In this document: piece after piece, positions 12,537 to 13,336 of the stretch
How the letters are laid out: each line of letters starts with the position of its first letter
Numbering within the stretch: the first letter of the stretch is position 1
NCBI GenBank assembly: GCA_030670005.1
Contig: DAOVCL010000032.1
Span: forward strand, 1 to 13,336
Source: Candidatus Zixiibacteriota bacterium
GTDB taxonomy: Bacteria; SM23-81; DAOVCL01
Reading direction: 5' to 3'
Length of the DNA: 13,336 nt
The notes under the pieces: model-generated
The model's database searches: none
What the model was told of the DNA's origin: nothing
Seen by the model: the letters and a program-made list of their open reading frames with translations, nothing else
Translations under genes and position numbers: made by a program

Positions 12537-13329
12537 GAAATTGAGGATACTATTTGCCTCAGATGTGGTGGGAAGGGCCGGCCGTCGGGTCCTCTCCCAG
12601 GTTCTTCCTTTTTTGAGGAAAGAGAAAGGGATAAGCCTCTGTGTGGCCAATGGGGAGAATGCGGCTGGGGGCTTTGGGATTACTGCCAATATAGTGGGAA
12701 AGCTCTACTCCTATGGGGTGGATGTGATCACCTCTGGGAACCACATCTGGGACAGAAAGGAGGTCCTGGACTATATCGCCGACGATGAGAGGCTACTGCG
12801 ACCGGCCAACTATCCGCCCCAGGCTCCAGGGAGAGGTTGGGGCATCTACCCCATCGAGGGTGGAGTGAAGGTGGGGGTCTTGAACCTCCAGGGGAGGGTC
12901 TACCTTCCCTCCATAGACTGTCCGTTTAGGGCGGCCTCCCGGGAGCTTAAGGCATTGAGGGAGGAGACGAGGGTAATCATAGTGGATATGCATGCCGAGG
13001 CCACCTCAGAGAAGCAGGCCATGGGCTGGTGGCTGGATGGAAAGGTTTCAGCCGTGATCGGAACCCACACCCATGTCCCTACTGCCGATGAGACCATTCT
13101 CCCCAAGGGTACCGCCTACATCACCGATGTGGGTATGTGTGGAGCCTATGATTCGGTCATCGGAATGGATAAGTCAGTTGTCCTCTCCCGGTTTACCACC
13201 CAGATACCCTACAGGTTTATCCCGGCGAAGGGGGATCTGAGGTTCACCGGACTTCTTTTGGATGTGGACCCAGAGACAGGAATGGCCAAAAGGGTGGAGA
13301 GGATAAGGATCGACCTGGAGGGGGAATGA
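12526..13329 (+). CDS. YmdB-type metallophosphoesterase (TIGR00282 family)
   Basis: This 267-aa calcineurin-like phosphoesterase is of the family containing Bacillus YmdB, a 2',3'-cyclic-nucleotide phosphodiesterase that also affects RNA turnover and developmental switching. Metal-site residues are visible: Asp13 (FASDVVGRAG), Glu44-Asn45 (NGENAAGG), Asn72 (SGNHIWD), His156 (DMHAEATSEK), and His181 and His183 (GTHTHVPTADE). Length is normal and there is no signal peptide. ATG 12526 lies 11 nt inside rny, typical of tight co-translation. YmdB and RNase Y interact functionally in Bacillus, so a shared role in RNA metabolism is likely. The stop TGA overlaps the ATG of a following gene (ATGA). 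Confidence 0.93.
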   Translation: MPNKKLRILFASDVVGRAGRRVLSQVLPFLRKEKGISLCVANGENAAGGFGITANIVGKLYSYGVDVITSGNHIWDRKEVLDYIADDERLLRPANYPPQAPGRGWGIYPIEGGVKVGVLNLQGRVYLPSIDCPFRAASRELKALREETRVIIVDMHAEATSEKQAMGWWLDGKVSAVIGTHTHVPTADETILPKGTAYITDVGMCGAYDSVIGMDKSVVLSRFTTQIPYRFIPAKGDLRFTGLLLDVDPETGMAKRVERIRIDLEGE

Positions 13330-13336
13330 GCGCCCA
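13326..13336 (+). CDS. Start of the next operon gene (partial)
   Basis: ATG at 13326 overlaps the preceding TGA as ATGA and is preceded by GGAGGGGG about 2-5 nt upstream, a typical coupled start. Only Met-Ser-Ala and part of a fourth codon are inside the window, so the product cannot be named. Confidence 0.45.

Noticed and set aside
11781..12689. 302-codon minus-strand open frame over rny and the ymdB-like gene
   Set aside because: It is the antisense shadow of two strongly supported genes and has no recognisable domain or ribosome binding site.
1..13336. CRISPR array, tRNA or rRNA genes
   Set aside because: No regularly spaced direct repeats with unique spacers, and no cloverleaf or rRNA signatures, were found on either strand by eye.

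Overview
The window is a stretch of bacterial chromosome with every recognisable gene on the + strand. The genes are purine-rich (AGG/GAG codons, frequent ATA for Ile) with strong AAGGAGG-type ribosome binding sites. The order thrS-infC-rpmI-rplT-pheS-pheT, then a small coiled-coil gene, zapA, rny and a YmdB-type phosphoesterase gene, together with elbB, fits a deltaproteobacterial (Desulfobacterota-like) lineage. That assignment is inferred from gene order and protein types only; no rRNA or other decisive marker is present.

Layout. 1-325 is the 3' end of an unrecognised gene. 326-1150 is accessory-looking DNA of different composition: an IR-bounded block with two perfect hairpins, and a small membrane-protein gene that looks frame-broken. 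1151-1516 encodes an alkyltransferase-like (ATL) DNA repair protein. 1517-1915 is intergenic DNA with two strong inverted repeats and a good promoter. 1916-2845 is a two-gene unit, rpmA (L27) and elbB, ending in a terminator. 3013-3425 is a compact HU gene with its own promoter and terminator. From 3443 a third promoter drives the translation cluster thrS-infC-rpmI-rplT-pheS, which is tightly packed with overlaps. A 336-bp repeat-filled gap separates pheS from pheT. pheT, a coiled-coil ORF and zapA follow, then a structured element ending in T8, then a second repeat-filled gap, then rny and the ymdB-like gene, which overlap. A further gene begins at the last bases.

Functionally the core is a translation and growth operon (threonyl- and phenylalanyl-tRNA synthetases, IF3, L35, L20), followed by cell-division (ZapA and a possible ZapB-like partner) and RNA-turnover (RNase Y, YmdB-type phosphodiesterase) genes.

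Points most worth a second look: infC appears to start at a non-canonical ATA at 5414, and four of the five genes from thrS to pheS lack an ATG start. Two copies of a roughly 90-nt dispersed element lie in opposite orientation on either side of the pheT-zapA segment; the first one separates pheS from pheT, which has no visible Shine-Dalgarno sequence. I found no convincing new defence, CRISPR or biosynthetic system here.
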